Positions 38,756 to 48,176 of a DNA stretch of 64,000 nt are shown here, one piece after another. The position numbers and the translations under genes were made by a program. The notes under the pieces were generated by a model. The model saw nothing but the letters and a program-made list of their open reading frames with translations. It had not been told where the DNA came from and did not search any database. This DNA comes from Thiomicrorhabdus immobilis (GTDB lineage Bacteria > Pseudomonadota > Gammaproteobacteria > Thiomicrospirales > Thiomicrospiraceae), in contig NZ_AP024202.1 of the NCBI RefSeq assembly GCF_021654855.1, positions 930,001 through 994,000 on the forward strand, read 5' to 3'. Each line of letters begins with the position of its first letter. Within the stretch, counting starts at the first letter, position 1.

Positions 38756-39777
38756 GTCAATCGCTTGCCGTTTATCAAACCTATCCATGGTTAACCGCTC
38801 AGTGGCAACAGTGGCAGCAGTTATCAGGTCGTTTAGGGCACGCTTATCTCTTTGCCGGCCCAAAAGGGATTGGGATTAATGAGTTTGTAAAGGAGGTGGC
38901 GCATGCCGCTCTCTGTAAACAGCCGCATAATGGCCAAGCCTGTGGACAATGTAGCAGTTGCCACTTGTTTGTAACGCAGCAGCACCCTGATTTTTTTGAA
39001 CTAAGACGTTTAGAAGAGAAAAAAGACATCAGTGTCGATCAAGTCAGAAGTTTGATTTACAAGCTCAATGAAACCTCTCACCAGGGTGGTTATAAGGTCA
39101 CCTGGATTGAGGGCGTCGAGTATCTGAATCAATCCGCTTTCAACGCGTTGCTGAAAACCCTGGAAGAACCCGCGAAAAAAACCCTATTTTTGTTGAGTAC
39201 CCATCAGGTAGATCGTTTGCCGCCGACCATCAAGAGTCGTTGCCAGCAGTTGAATTTTACAACGCCGGCCATGCCCGAGGCAATCAGTTGGTTACATGCC
39301 CAATATCCTCAAGGTGATGACGCTTTGATAAAGCGTGCCCTGCGTTTGAACTGGGGTGCGCCATTACAAGCTTTGGAGTGGATTCAAGCGGGGATGTTTG
39401 ATGAAGATAGTCAATGGAAAAACGACTTGAAGCAGATTCAGTCTGGTCGCAAGACCGCATCCCAATCGGTGGCTGAGTGGTTGAAATGGCAGCAGCCGGA
39501 GCGGGTGTTTGATTATTTTTACCAATGGAGTGTGTCGGCTGTGCGCTCGGTGATGTATCAAACCGAAGGCCAGACTTCACAAGTAACCAATGGACAAGTG
39601 CAAAACTGGTTACGTTTTCAGCAAGCGGTATTGACCGCCAAGCAAAATTGGTTGGCCAACGCCAATAAGGAACTGGTATTGGAAAGTCTGTGTTTAGAGT
39701 GGCTGAGTATTCAGCAAAGCGAAACCCCATTGCAGACCGTATTTCAATCTCGTATTCAAAAAGGAGCTTTAGCATGA
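38752..39777 (+). CDS. holB: DNA polymerase III subunit delta'
   Basis: 341-residue clamp-loader subunit. GHAYLFAGPKGIG is a degenerate P-loop, the zinc module has four cysteines (CKQPHNGQACGQCSSC), and AFNALLKTLEEPAKKTLFLLST with IKSRCQQLNF is the sensor 1/SRC region. Starts at GTG in overlap with tmk and ends in overlap with the TatD gene (ATGA). Confidence 0.95.
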   Translation: MSQSLAVYQTYPWLTAQWQQWQQLSGRLGHAYLFAGPKGIGINEFVKEVAHAALCKQPHNGQACGQCSSCHLFVTQQHPDFFELRRLEEKKDISVDQVRSLIYKLNETSHQGGYKVTWIEGVEYLNQSAFNALLKTLEEPAKKTLFLLSTHQVDRLPPTIKSRCQQLNFTTPAMPEAISWLHAQYPQGDDALIKRALRLNWGAPLQALEWIQAGMFDEDSQWKNDLKQIQSGRKTASQSVAEWLKWQQPERVFDYFYQWSVSAVRSVMYQTEGQTSQVTNGQVQNWLRFQQAVLTAKQNWLANANKELVLESLCLEWLSIQQSETPLQTVFQSRIQKGALA

Positions 39778-40550
39778 TTGTTGATTCGCATTGTCACTTA
39801 AATATTTTGCCCGAAGAGAAGGTCGGGAGTGTGGATGAGGTTATTGCCAAAGCTAAAGAGTTGGGGGTTGAGCGTATTTTATGTGTGGCAATCAATCCGC
39901 AGCAATGGCAAGAGGTGATTGAGCTGGCCAATGAGCATGAGTGTGTTTATGCCTCAATTGGTGTGCATCCCTGTGAGGATAAGTCGGTGGTGGTTTCCGA
40001 TGAGCAGTTGATTGAAGCGGCGTCACACCCTAAGGTAATCGCAATCGGTGAAGTGGGCTTGGATTATTTTCACTTTGAAGATGAAGAAGATATGAGCTGG
40101 CAGCATGAGCGTTTCAAACAGCATATTCGCATTGCCAAACAGTTGGATAAACCGCTGATTATTCACACTCGTAACTCAACGCCGGATTGCCTGAGTATCC
40201 TGGAACAAGAGGGCGCTCAGGAAGTGGGCGGCATTATGCACTGTTTCGTAGAGGATTTGGCCACCGCGCAAAGAGCGATTGAGATTGGTTTTTACATCTC
40301 TTTCTCAGGAATTGTCACCTTTAAAAACGCCAAAGAACTAAAAGCCGTTGCCGAGGCGTTGCCTTTAGACAAGATTTTAGTTGAGACCGATTCACCTTAT
40401 CTTGCGCCAATGCCTTTCAGAGGCAAAACCAATCAGCCTGGTTATACACGTTATGTGGTGCAAGAGATTGCTGATTTGAAGGCCTTGCCTTTTGATACGG
40501 TGGCTAATGCGACCACGGAAAACTTTAATTGTCTATTTAAGCTAAATTAA
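39774..40550 (+). CDS. TatD-family metal-dependent hydrolase (YcfH-like)
   Basis: 258-residue TIM-barrel DNase: DSHCHLN (two His metal ligands), GEVGLDYFHFED (Glu ligand), IHTRNS, MHCFVEDL and ETDSPYLAPMPFRGKTN (final Asp). AAGGAG precedes the ATG by seven bases, and the ATGA overlap with holB fixes this start over a longer frame from 39690. The pilZ gene often found between holB and this gene is absent. Confidence 0.93.
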   Translation: MIVDSHCHLNILPEEKVGSVDEVIAKAKELGVERILCVAINPQQWQEVIELANEHECVYASIGVHPCEDKSVVVSDEQLIEAASHPKVIAIGEVGLDYFHFEDEEDMSWQHERFKQHIRIAKQLDKPLIIHTRNSTPDCLSILEQEGAQEVGGIMHCFVEDLATAQRAIEIGFYISFSGIVTFKNAKELKAVAEALPLDKILVETDSPYLAPMPFRGKTNQPGYTRYVVQEIADLKALPFDTVANATTENFNCLFKLN

Positions 40551-40576
40551 TTCAACTCAAGCCAGAGAGTACGCTA

Positions 40577-42400
40577 ATGAGAAGTATGGCCGCGGAAAAA
40601 CCTAAAAAAGTTAAAGTAACGGCCTTGTCGGAGCGCTCTTACACCTGGCAACGCATTTACGATTTAGTGGTTGCGCATAAACCAGAGCTTATCAAAGCCA
40701 ATATCATCGCGTTTTTTGCCATGCTGGCGACGGTTCCTTTACCTCTGTTGCTGCCAATCTTAGTGGATGAAGTTTTATTGGATAAACCAGGCCTGGTGGT
40801 TGAGTTTTTACAGAGTTTTGTCTCTTCCGATTGGTATGGTCCGGTTTATTACATTGTCGCCATCACCATTATCACCGTGATTTTACGCGGTATGGGATTG
40901 GGTTTGGGGGTGTGGCAAATGCAGCAATTTACCGTTATCGCCAAAGATGTGACCTTCCGTATTCGTAAAGACTTGCTGGCGCGCGTGCAAGGTGTCTCCA
41001 TGGCGCAATACGCTTCTATGGGCAGCGGCAGTGTTTCGGCCACGATGTTGAATGATGTGAACACCATCGACACGTTTTTAGGTACCACCGTCAGTAAATT
41101 GATTATTGCCTTATTTTCGTTGGTGGGGGTGAGTGCGGTACTGTTTTGGCTAAACTGGCAGTTGGCGATCTTTATTCTGTTGTTTAACCCGATTGTGGTC
41201 TATTTCACCATGATTATGGGGCGTAAGGTCAAAACCCTTAAAAAGGATGAGAATACCGCGGTCGATGCGTTTCAGCAATCGTTGACGGAAACCTTGGACG
41301 CCTTGCAACAAGTGCGGGCGGCTAATCAAGACACTAATTTCTTTGACCGAGTTCGGGGGCACGCCTTCTCGATTAAAACGCACTCCGAAGCCTTTACTTG
41401 GAAGAGTGATGCCGCCAGTCGTTTCTCATTTATGATTTTCTTGGTCGGTTTCGACTTGTTCCGAGGTGCGGGCATGTTGATGGTGGTGTTTTCGGATTTG
41501 TCTATCGGGCAGATGATTGCGGTATTCGGTTACCTATGGTTCATGATGGGGCCGGTACAAGAACTGCTCGCCATCCAATATGGTTACAGCGCGGCCAGCG
41601 GGGCATTGCAGCGTATCAACGAGGTTTTGGACTTAAAGCAAGAGCCGAAATACAGTGAGAACCAAAATCCATTTAATGGCCATCAAGCGGTTTCGGTGGC
41701 GGTTAAAGAGTTGGGTTTTGTTTATCCAGGTAAAACCGAACCGGTCTTGCACCAACTCAATTTTGAAATCAAAGCGGGTGAAAAGCTGGCACTGGTTGGA
41801 GCAAGCGGCGGTGGTAAAACCACCTTGGTGCAACTGTTGTTAGGGTTTTATGAAGCAACAGAAGGGCAGGTTCTATATGGCGGTGTGCCGATTACCGAGA
41901 TCGGTCAATCGGTGGTGCGAGCCAATGTAGCCACCGTGTTGCAGCACCCAGCGCTATTCAATCAATCGATTCGTTTTAATTTAACGTTAGGTCAAGATTT
42001 GCCAGATGAGGTCTTGTGGCAAGCCCTAGAGCAAGCACAGCTTGCCGAGACAATTCGCGAGTTAGACAATCAGCTTGATGCGATAGTCGGGCGCAACGGC
42101 ATTAAATTGTCCGGCGGTCAGCGACAACGTTTGGCTATTGCACGAATGATTCTGCAAGACCCTAAAGTGGTGATTATGGATGAAGCCACCTCCGCTTTGG
42201 ATATGGAAACCGAACGTAAACTTTATGTGGATTTAGCTCCGTTTCTGGAAAATCGTACTACTCTGATTGTGGCGCATCGTTTAAGCTCAATTCGCCAAGC
42301 CGATAGAATCATGGTGTTTGAGGATGGACATATCATCGAATCGGGTAGTCATGATGAGCTGATGGCGCAAGCTGGTACTTATCACAAGTTATATCGATAA
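40577..42400 (+). CDS. ABC transporter, fused membrane and ATPase domains (MsbA/exporter type)
   Basis: 607 residues: six-helix exporter domain (about 35-330) then the ATPase with Walker A GASGGGKTT, signature LSGGQRQRLAIARM, Walker B VVIMDEATSALD and the H-loop AHRLSS. It belongs to the type IV (MsbA/LapB-like/peptide or lipid exporter) fold. No partner genes point to a substrate. A perfect palindrome copy encodes KPGLVVE near residue 71, in the first periplasmic loop. Confidence 0.88.
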   Translation: MRSMAAEKPKKVKVTALSERSYTWQRIYDLVVAHKPELIKANIIAFFAMLATVPLPLLLPILVDEVLLDKPGLVVEFLQSFVSSDWYGPVYYIVAITIITVILRGMGLGLGVWQMQQFTVIAKDVTFRIRKDLLARVQGVSMAQYASMGSGSVSATMLNDVNTIDTFLGTTVSKLIIALFSLVGVSAVLFWLNWQLAIFILLFNPIVVYFTMIMGRKVKTLKKDENTAVDAFQQSLTETLDALQQVRAANQDTNFFDRVRGHAFSIKTHSEAFTWKSDAASRFSFMIFLVGFDLFRGAGMLMVVFSDLSIGQMIAVFGYLWFMMGPVQELLAIQYGYSAASGALQRINEVLDLKQEPKYSENQNPFNGHQAVSVAVKELGFVYPGKTEPVLHQLNFEIKAGEKLALVGASGGGKTTLVQLLLGFYEATEGQVLYGGVPITEIGQSVVRANVATVLQHPALFNQSIRFNLTLGQDLPDEVLWQALEQAQLAETIRELDNQLDAIVGRNGIKLSGGQRQRLAIARMILQDPKVVIMDEATSALDMETERKLYVDLAPFLENRTTLIVAHRLSSIRQADRIMVFEDGHIIESGSHDELMAQAGTYHKLYR

Positions 42401-42448
42401 ACTTTCTGCTCAATCTCTGCTAAATACTTAAGTCTTAACCTTAAACCA

Positions 42449-42495
42449 AAAAAGCCCGAATTTATTAGAGTTTCTCTAGATAAATTCGGGCTTTT
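42449..42495. terminator. long bidirectional terminator between ABC exporter and folD
   Basis: AAAGCCCGAATTTAT / ATAAATTCGGGCTTT stem with an inner AGAG/CTCT stem, flanked by A- and T-runs. Confidence 0.88.
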
Positions 42496-42510
42496 AAAGA
42501 TGAAAAAACA

Positions 42511-42532
42511 AACCTACCAGGCCTGGTAGGTT
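42511..42532. terminator. 22-bp palindrome built on ACCAGGCCTGGT
   Basis: AACCTACCAGG / CCTGGTAGGTT, perfect dyad. It lies just past folD's end on the minus strand and after the exporter terminator on the plus strand, a second hairpin for the same convergent gap. Confidence 0.65.
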
Positions 42533-42551
42533 GCATTTTTATTTAACTTTA

Positions 42552-43415
42552 TTATTTTACTTTGCAATCTAAGTGATAAGCCACTTGCATGGTGTTTTCC
42601 AACAATGTCGCAATCGTCATTGGGCCAACGCCACCTGGCACTGGAGTAATCCAGCTGGCACGCTGTGCCGCAGTATCATATTCTACGTCACCGCAAAGGG
42701 TGCCATCGTCCATACGGTTAATCCCCACATCGATCACGATCGCACCTTCTTTAATCCATTCACCTTTGACCATGTTTGGAATTCCAACACCCACAACCAC
42801 TAAGTCCGCTTCCGAAACTTTCTGCGCTAAATCTTTGGTCGCACTATGACAAACCGTAACCGTGGCGCGTTCATTCAATAGTTCAAGCATCATCGGCACA
42901 CCCACAATATTGGAAGCACCAACCACAACCGCGTTCAATCCACGTAGAGGAATCCCTGTTTTAGCTAACATCGTCATAACGCCGTGTGGAGTACAAGGTG
43001 CTAATTGCGGCATACGAGTCGCCAAGCGACCAACATTATAAGGATGGAAACCATCTACATCTTTACATGGATGAATACGTTCAATAATCTCTTCTGGGTC
43101 GATATGGTCAGGAACAGGCAGCTGTACAATGATACCGTGTACTTCATCATCGGCATTCAGCTTATCGATTAGAGCAAGTACTTCTTCTTGTGAGGTCTCG
43201 GCAGGGAGTACTACTGAAACATCCTTGAAGCCGGCTTTTTGGCAGGCGATTTTTTTATTACGTACATACACTTGTGATGCAGGGTCTTCACCCACCATAA
43301 TCACGGCAAGCCCAGGCGGTTTTTTACCTAAAGCAACCTGTTTCTCAACTTCCTGTTGAATAGAGTCACGTAATTCAGCCGCAATGGCTTTACCATCTAA
43401 AATTTTTGCAGACAT
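42552..43415 (-). CDS. folD: methylenetetrahydrofolate dehydrogenase/cyclohydrolase
   Basis: 287-residue bifunctional enzyme interconverting methylene-, methenyl- and formyl-THF with [17 protein letters not shown] holds the catalytic lysine; [11 protein letters not shown] and [13 protein letters not shown] (Rossmann loop) are family signatures, and [21 protein letters not shown] closes the protein. An ATG four codons upstream (43427) abuts AGG and is less likely. Confidence 0.96.
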   Translation of the reverse strand: MSAKILDGKAIAAELRDSIQQEVEKQVALGKKPPGLAVIMVGEDPASQVYVRNKKIACQKAGFKDVSVVLPAETSQEEVLALIDKLNADDEVHGIIVQLPVPDHIDPEEIIERIHPCKDVDGFHPYNVGRLATRMPQLAPCTPHGVMTMLAKTGIPLRGLNAVVVGASNIVGVPMMLELLNERATVTVCHSATKDLAQKVSEADLVVVGVGIPNMVKGEWIKEGAIVIDVGINRMDDGTLCGDVEYDTAAQRASWITPVPGGVGPMTIATLLENTMQVAYHLDCKVK

Positions 43416-43661
43416 AGTATTAATCATCCTACTTTGAGTAAAAAAGTTGCTGATTATGATAACCGATTTTTTACTTTAATAATTTTGGAATCATTTATAT
43501 CCTTTATAGACAAAGTAAATGTTTGTCGATTCTGGCATCCTGAATTCTCAAAAATGGGCGCTTTAAAAGTAGAATCAATAGCTTAGCAAGCAAGGAGTTT
43601 AACCGAGTAAATAGCGGGTGAATTAAATTGTAAAAAAAACGAAAAATATTCATCTTTGTTG

Positions 43662-43690
43662 TTGACAGGAATAGGGGGCGTCTATACAAT
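43662..43690 (+). promoter_or_regulatory. sigma-70 promoter of the tRNA cluster
   Basis: TTGACA and TACAAT separated by 17 bp, with a GC-rich segment (GGGGGCG) between, 13 bp upstream of tRNA-Pro. The GC-rich stretch recalls stringent-control discriminators but is not in the canonical position. Confidence 0.85.
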
Positions 43691-43703
43691 ACGCCCCATC
43701 TTA

Positions 43704-43780
43704 CGGAGTGTAGCGCAGCTTGGTAGCGCACCTGTTTTGGGTACAGGTGGTCGGGGGTTCAAATCCCTCCACTCCGACCA
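43704..43780 (+). tRNA. tRNA-Pro (anticodon TGG)
   Basis: Acceptor CGGAGTG / CACTCCG, anticodon loop TTTGGGT giving TGG (43738-43740), T-loop GTTCAAATC, encoded CCA. Confidence 0.96.
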
Positions 43781-43841
43781 TATTCTTATTGAATTGAAGA
43801 TGGTCACCATCTTCAGTTCGATAGTCAAAAGGTTCGATAAC

Positions 43842-43918
43842 GCGCCCATAGCTCAACTGGATAGAGCATCGCCCTTCTAAGGCGAGGGTTTCAGGTTCGA
43901 ATCCTGATGGGCGTACCA
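43842..43918 (+). tRNA. tRNA-Arg (anticodon TCT)
   Basis: Acceptor GCGCCCA / TGGGCGT (terminal G-U), anticodon loop CTTCTAA giving TCT, T-loop GTTCGAATC, discriminator A and encoded CCA. Confidence 0.95.
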
Positions 43919-43948
43919 TATTTATGGTGTGTTCATCACGCCATCTAT

Positions 43949-44025
43949 GGCGGATGTAGCTCAGTTGGTAGAGCCCAGGATTGTGATTCCTGTTGTCGCG
44001 GGTTCGATCCCCGTCATTCGCCCCA
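43949..44025 (+). tRNA. tRNA-His (anticodon GTG)
   Basis: Acceptor GCGGATG / CATTCGC with the additional encoded G-1 opposite C73 that marks tRNA-His; anticodon loop TTGTGAT gives GTG (43983-43985); encoded CCA. Confidence 0.96.
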
Positions 44026-44321
44026 CTTTTTTTCTTGTTTTTCATTTAGTTTCATCTCTTTTATATACATTCTTTTTCGAATTCGTTCGTTTTTCTTTAT
44101 AAATCAATTTTTTGCTCATTTTCTCTTTGTATTATTTTTCTCTCTGCTGTAGCTGTTACTTATCTGTTTCCTCCTCTTTTTAGGTTTATATTTTTGATAA
44201 ATCGGTTTTTTGCACCAAATAATCTGTTTTGTGTTTCTTATTGGTTCAAAATGGTTTATTTAATTCTATTTCATATTACTTAATTACATCAATATCCTTT
44301 TAAAACGCTATTTATAAAAGT

Positions 44322-44337
44322 TGGTATTCCAATTGCT
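44322..44337 (+). promoter_or_regulatory. sigma-54-type promoter before the substrate-binding protein operon
   Basis: TGGTATTCCAATTGCT: GG and GC elements ten bases apart with a TTGCT -12 element, fitting TGGCAC-N5-TTGCW except in the -24 flank. It lies about 50 bp upstream of the start codon. The rest of 44026-44321 is very AT-rich, with one isolated TGCACC half site (44211-44216) of NtrC type and no gene. Confidence 0.65.
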
Positions 44338-44342
44338 TTTAA

Positions 44343-44374
44343 GGTATTACCCTTTTTTAAATTGGTAATACTGG
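44343..44374 (+). promoter_or_regulatory. paired GGTAATAC dyads (putative operator) downstream of the sigma-54 element
   Basis: GGTATTACC (44343-44351) is a perfect dyad, and TTGGTAATACTGG (44362-44374) matches TTAGTAATACTAA, found before the ABC permease, at 10 of 13 positions in the same orientation. Candidate site for the NikR-fold regulator of the locus. Confidence 0.55.
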
Positions 44375-44383
44375 AGTTATGCT

Positions 44384-45370
44384 ATGAAGTCTAAGATTGT
44401 TTCAAAAACGTTTGGGTTGGTCGCTGGTTTGGCTATGAGTGCTATGTCCTGGCAGGCAAATGCGGCTGAGCCGTTAAAAATTGGTTACAGCGATTGGCCT
44501 GGATGGGTTGCTTGGGAAGTGGCCATTGAGAAGAAGTGGTTCAAGGAAGCTGGTGTTGACGTTAAATTCGAATGGTTTGATTATGTGGCGTCAATGGATG
44601 CTTATGCGGCTGGTAAGTTAGATGCTGTGCATATGACAAACGGTGATGCCTTGGTAACCGGTTCAACAGGCGCGCCAAGTGTGATGATTTTATTGAATGA
44701 CTACTCTAACGGTAACGATATGGTGGTTGCGAAGCAGGGTGTGGCTTCTGTTAAAGATTTAAAAGGTAAGAAAGTCGGTGTGGAAGTGGGGTTTGTGGCT
44801 CATTTGATGTTATTAACAGCCTTAGACGCGAATGGTATGTCTGAATCTGATGTGACTTTAGTGAATGTGCCAACAAATGAAACGCCTCAAGTTTTAGCTT
44901 CTGGTGAGGTTGATGCGATTGTGGCTTGGCAGCCAAGTTCTGGACAAGCTTTAAACCTGGTCCCAGGTTCTAAAGCGGTATTTACTTCAGCGGACAATCC
45001 GGGAATTATTTACGATGGTTTATCCGTGAATCCGGCCAGTCTTTCTAGTCGTAAAAAAGATTGGGAAAAAGTGTTAAAGGTTTGGTACAAAACGGTTGAT
45101 TACATCAATGACCCTAAAACACATGCTGATGCGGTTAGCATTATGGCTTCTCGTGTAGGTCTTGCTCCTGCTGAATATGAACCATTCTTAAAAGGGACTA
45201 AAATTCTTTCTTTAGAAGAAGCGAAAGCGGCTTATAAAAAAGGTGATGGCTTAGACTCTATTTATGGTTCATCAAAAGTTTCTGACGACTTTAACGTTGC
45301 AAACAAAGTGTACGATGCTCCACAAGATATCAATGTTTATTTTGATGGTTCTTTAACAAACGGATTGTAA
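44384..45370 (+). CDS. ABC transporter substrate-binding protein, urea carboxylase-region type
   Basis: 328 residues: signal peptide cleaved after ANA, then an NMT1/SsuA-NrtA-like periplasmic fold. Conserved stretches [37 protein letters not shown] and [15 protein letters not shown] are those of the binding protein normally encoded with urea/guanidine carboxylase genes. Its permease and ATPase lie 12-14 kb away on the other strand, so this transporter is split between two convergent operons. Ligand probably a guanidine- or urea-like nitrogen compound. GGAG lies seven bases before the ATG. A terminator-like hairpin follows, so this gene is probably expressed more than those behind it. Confidence 0.88.
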   Translation: MKSKIVSKTFGLVAGLAMSAMSWQANAAEPLKIGYSDWPGWVAWEVAIEKKWFKEAGVDVKFEWFDYVASMDAYAAGKLDAVHMTNGDALVTGSTGAPSVMILLNDYSNGNDMVVAKQGVASVKDLKGKKVGVEVGFVAHLMLLTALDANGMSESDVTLVNVPTNETPQVLASGEVDAIVAWQPSSGQALNLVPGSKAVFTSADNPGIIYDGLSVNPASLSSRKKDWEKVLKVWYKTVDYINDPKTHADAVSIMASRVGLAPAEYEPFLKGTKILSLEEAKAAYKKGDGLDSIYGSSKVSDDFNVANKVYDAPQDINVYFDGSLTNGL

Positions 45371-45393
45371 TTACAAGGTACGATTTGTTTCCC

Positions 45394-45435
45394 AAACAGC
45401 CTTTTAAGAAATTTTTCTTTCAAGGCTGTTTTTTT
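45394..45435 (+). terminator. terminator/attenuator behind the substrate-binding protein gene
   Basis: AAACAGCCTT / AAGGCTGTTT stem followed by seven T residues; would reduce read-through into the desaturase-like gene. Confidence 0.8.
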
Positions 45436-45473
45436 ATCTAGTACACGTTTTATTCAGCAAATGAGGTGTGAAA

Positions 45474-46487
45474 ATGTCTAAAAAACCGAAATATTTTCGT
45501 CATCATGATGCTTTGAAACCGACGGTTATCGCAATAATTTATGTGATAACCTCTTATATTCTAGGGTTTGGCTTACTGTTAGCGGAACCTCTTATTACCA
45601 ACTTGATTGGTATTCCTTTATTGGCTCATTCAATGGTGATTGCTGCTTACTTGATTCACGAAGCGGCCCATTCAAGTGTATTTAAGGATAAAAGGCATAA
45701 CCGTTGGTTTGCCGAGTCCTTATTATGGATAACAGGTAACAGCTATTCGAGTTTTAGCGATATCCAACGTAAACACAATCGACACCATATTGACCGAGCG
45801 GATATTGTCTCTTTTGATTTTAGGCCAGTTTTAGAAAGGCACCCTAACGTTCTTAAAATTATTAAAGCTCTCGAGTGGGCTTATATCCCCGCACTCGAAA
45901 TCGTGATGCACGCCTTAGTATTGATCTTGCCTTTTGTTAAACCGAATAGAAAACAAAATCGTTCACGTATTATTTTGGTAGTGTTCTTAAGAGTGTTGAT
46001 GTTTACAGGGTTAGCGTCGATCTCTTTGAACATATTATGGTTATATCCAATCGCTTACATGCTGTTTTTAACGGTAATGCGTTTTATGGATGTTCACCAA
46101 CATACTTATGAAGTCTATGAAACTTTAGATCTACCTAGGGGTGCTGAAGCCAGATTGAGAGACCGAGAATTTGAGGAGCATAATACCTACTCAAATTTGC
46201 TGTCAGTGAAATATCCGTGGGTGAATCTATTGGTGTTGAATTTCAGTTATCACAATGTACATCATGAGCAACAGTTGCAGCCTTGGTATCGATTGCCAAA
46301 ATTACATCAACAGATGTTTGGCGACGATTATCAACAAATTCTGACTTTTAAACATCTGATTAAAAGTTTTCACAAATACCGCGTGCCACGTGTTTTAAAT
46401 GGTGACCCAATCAATTTACCCGTTAAAAAAGATGAAGGTGAGACTTTTATTGGGGTGGATGGTGTCTCTTTTCTAACCGCTCACTGA
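45474..46487 (+). CDS. membrane fatty-acid desaturase/hydroxylase-like di-iron protein
   Basis: 337 residues with four or more membrane spans and the three histidine clusters of the desaturase/hydroxylase superfamily: HEAAH near residue 62, KHNRHH near 101 and HNVHH near 260, plus DVHQH near 207. The fold uses two irons and O2 to desaturate or hydroxylate alkyl chains. Start ATG seven bases after GAGG; a GTG six bases earlier is in frame. It sits behind the nitrogen-compound binding protein and ahead of a hydrolase, which suggests oxidation of a small molecule or N-alkyl group rather than membrane lipid, but this is inference; a lipid desaturase is the alternative. Confidence 0.85.
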   Translation: MSKKPKYFRHHDALKPTVIAIIYVITSYILGFGLLLAEPLITNLIGIPLLAHSMVIAAYLIHEAAHSSVFKDKRHNRWFAESLLWITGNSYSSFSDIQRKHNRHHIDRADIVSFDFRPVLERHPNVLKIIKALEWAYIPALEIVMHALVLILPFVKPNRKQNRSRIILVVFLRVLMFTGLASISLNILWLYPIAYMLFLTVMRFMDVHQHTYEVYETLDLPRGAEARLRDREFEEHNTYSNLLSVKYPWVNLLVLNFSYHNVHHEQQLQPWYRLPKLHQQMFGDDYQQILTFKHLIKSFHKYRVPRVLNGDPINLPVKKDEGETFIGVDGVSFLTAH

Positions 46488-46518
46488 CACCATTAATTCA
46501 CTCTACAAGGTAATCATT

Positions 46519-47301
46519 ATGACTCAAGTTAAAAAGTTTTGGCCCATTCTAACAGGGCAACATACCTATGAAAAAACGCTTTCTACTCGCGGGGTGGGTA
46601 GTGGCGAAGTTATTAAAGCCCCTATTTTAGCCTATTTAATTGAGACCAATAATGGGCGTATCTTGTTTGACGTGGGCTGTGATTACCAAAAAATTAAACA
46701 GCCTGATTTACGTCAAAAATACTATGAGCATGACGGTTTTCCTTTTGGCCCGCCAGAGATGGAAGAGGAGCAGCAGTTACCTAATAAACTACAAATTTTA
46801 GGTTTACAGCCAGAAGATGTCGATGTGGTGTTTTGTAGTCATTTACATTTTGATCATGCGGGTGGTTTATGTGAGTTTTGTCACGCTGAGGTACATGTAC
46901 ACGCGCAAGAGATGAATGCGGCTAAAAACCTTGAAGACGAAGCCTACTTCACCTCGGATTTTGACTTACCGCTTAACTGGAAAATTCAAACAGAAGAGTA
47001 TGATTTAGTGCCAGGTGTGAGAGCGATTGAAACGCCTGGGCATACCGCAGGGCATATGTCTATGTATATTGAACTACCCAAAGGCCGGCCCATTGTATTG
47101 GCTGGCGATGCCGCAGATTTAGTTGAAAATATCGAACAAGAGATTGCCCCTGGGCTGTGTTGGCAAGACAACGAATCGATGGCGATTGAGAGTATTCAAA
47201 AATTGAAACAGTTTAGCCAACAAAATAATGCCGCACTTTGGCCAAATCATGATTGGCAGTTCTTTCAAAAACATAATCGATTCCCTGGTTTTTTTGAATA
47301 G
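46519..47301 (+). CDS. metallo-beta-lactamase-fold hydrolase (AHL lactonase-like)
   Basis: 260 residues with the binuclear zinc motif SHLHFDHAGG (107-116), a later His in ETPGHTAGHMS, Asp in LAGDAAD and a C-terminal His in PNHDWQFF. Closest in layout to the N-acyl-homoserine lactonase/AttM group, which opens lactones, but family members also cleave other esters and amides. It stands second in the four-gene cassette behind the binding protein, between the desaturase-like and TIM-barrel genes, so it likely hydrolyses a product of the oxidation step. Quorum-signal degradation is less likely in this context. Confidence 0.85.
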   Translation: MTQVKKFWPILTGQHTYEKTLSTRGVGSGEVIKAPILAYLIETNNGRILFDVGCDYQKIKQPDLRQKYYEHDGFPFGPPEMEEEQQLPNKLQILGLQPEDVDVVFCSHLHFDHAGGLCEFCHAEVHVHAQEMNAAKNLEDEAYFTSDFDLPLNWKIQTEEYDLVPGVRAIETPGHTAGHMSMYIELPKGRPIVLAGDAADLVENIEQEIAPGLCWQDNESMAIESIQKLKQFSQQNNAALWPNHDWQFFQKHNRFPGFFE

Positions 47302-47318
47302 TAAGGGACAATAATTTT

Positions 47319-48176
47319 ATGCAATTAAAAACATTCAAAACACTCTGGGGAAATACTCTACCGATTGACCAGGCCTGTCAAAATGCCATTCATAATAGGT
47401 TTACGGGGATTGAAGGTCAGGCTCCTAAAGATAAAAATCAACAAAATAGTTGGGCACAGGCCTTGGCGGATTTTGAGTGCGATTATATTGCTGAAATTGT
47501 CACCGGAGGTGATTATGTTCCCAATCGCAATTGGACTATTCAGCAGCATCTCGATGATATTAAATTTCAGTTGGATTGTTCACTGTCTCTTAATCCCTTA
47601 TTTGCCACTTGTATTACGGGGTGTGATGCTTGGGAGGAATCCAAGTCGATTGATTTCTTTGCGCAAGCTATGAGCCTGGGTATGGAGTATGGTGTAACCT
47701 TAAGTTTTGAAACCCATCGTAGTCGCTCATTGTTCACTCCTTGGATTACACAACGTGTGGTTGAAGCCTTGCCAGAAATAAAGTTAACCGCTGATATTAG
47801 CCATTGGTGTGTGGTGTGTGAACGTTTAATGGATTCTGAAATAGAAACCATTCATGCGATTGCGAATAATGTGCATCATATTCATGGACGAGTAGGCTAC
47901 GATCAAGGCCCGCAAGTTCCTCATCCAGCCTTACCAGAATATCAAGCCGCTTTAAAGTCTCACCAGTCCATTTGGGAATTTTTTTGGCAAGCACAGAAAA
48001 TAAATCAGTATGCCTTTTCAACATTAACCCCCGAGTTTGGGCCTGATGGCTATTGTCAGCTACTGCCGTTTACCCAAGCCCCCGTTGCGGATATTGACGA
48101 AATTAATCAGTGGATGAATAACAATGAAAAAGCCCACTTCAGCCAATTTATAGAGCCAGAAATAATATCATGTTGA
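47319..48176 (+). CDS. TIM-barrel sugar-phosphate isomerase/AP-endonuclease-2-like protein
   Basis: 285 residues of the xylose isomerase-like TIM-barrel family. Putative metal/acid ligands appear at the expected strand ends: SFETHRSRS (Glu), ADISHWCVV (Asp, His), HHIHGRVG (His) and TPEFGPDGY (Glu). The family includes isomerases, epimerases and dehydratases such as IolE and Hyi; none of those is clearly matched. It overlaps the exporter gene by seven bases. A near-perfect palindrome copy encodes DQAC near residue 18. Substrate unknown. Confidence 0.82.
   Translation: MQLKTFKTLWGNTLPIDQACQNAIHNRFTGIEGQAPKDKNQQNSWAQALADFECDYIAEIVTGGDYVPNRNWTIQQHLDDIKFQLDCSLSLNPLFATCITGCDAWEESKSIDFFAQAMSLGMEYGVTLSFETHRSRSLFTPWITQRVVEALPEIKLTADISHWCVVCERLMDSEIETIHAIANNVHHIHGRVGYDQGPQVPHPALPEYQAALKSHQSIWEFFWQAQKINQYAFSTLTPEFGPDGYCQLLPFTQAPVADIDEINQWMNNNEKAHFSQFIEPEIISC

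Noticed and set aside
44026-44383. Guanidine riboswitch (ykkC types) before the binding protein or permease
   Set aside because: I found neither paired ACGR-loop hairpins nor the conserved guanidine-I core in either leader; control appears to be at promoter/operator level. A covariance-model search would settle it.
46519-47301. Quorum-quenching AHL lactonase
   Set aside because: The motif fits the fold, but the gene context is nitrogen-compound transport and there is no LuxI/LuxR gene; only the fold is claimed.
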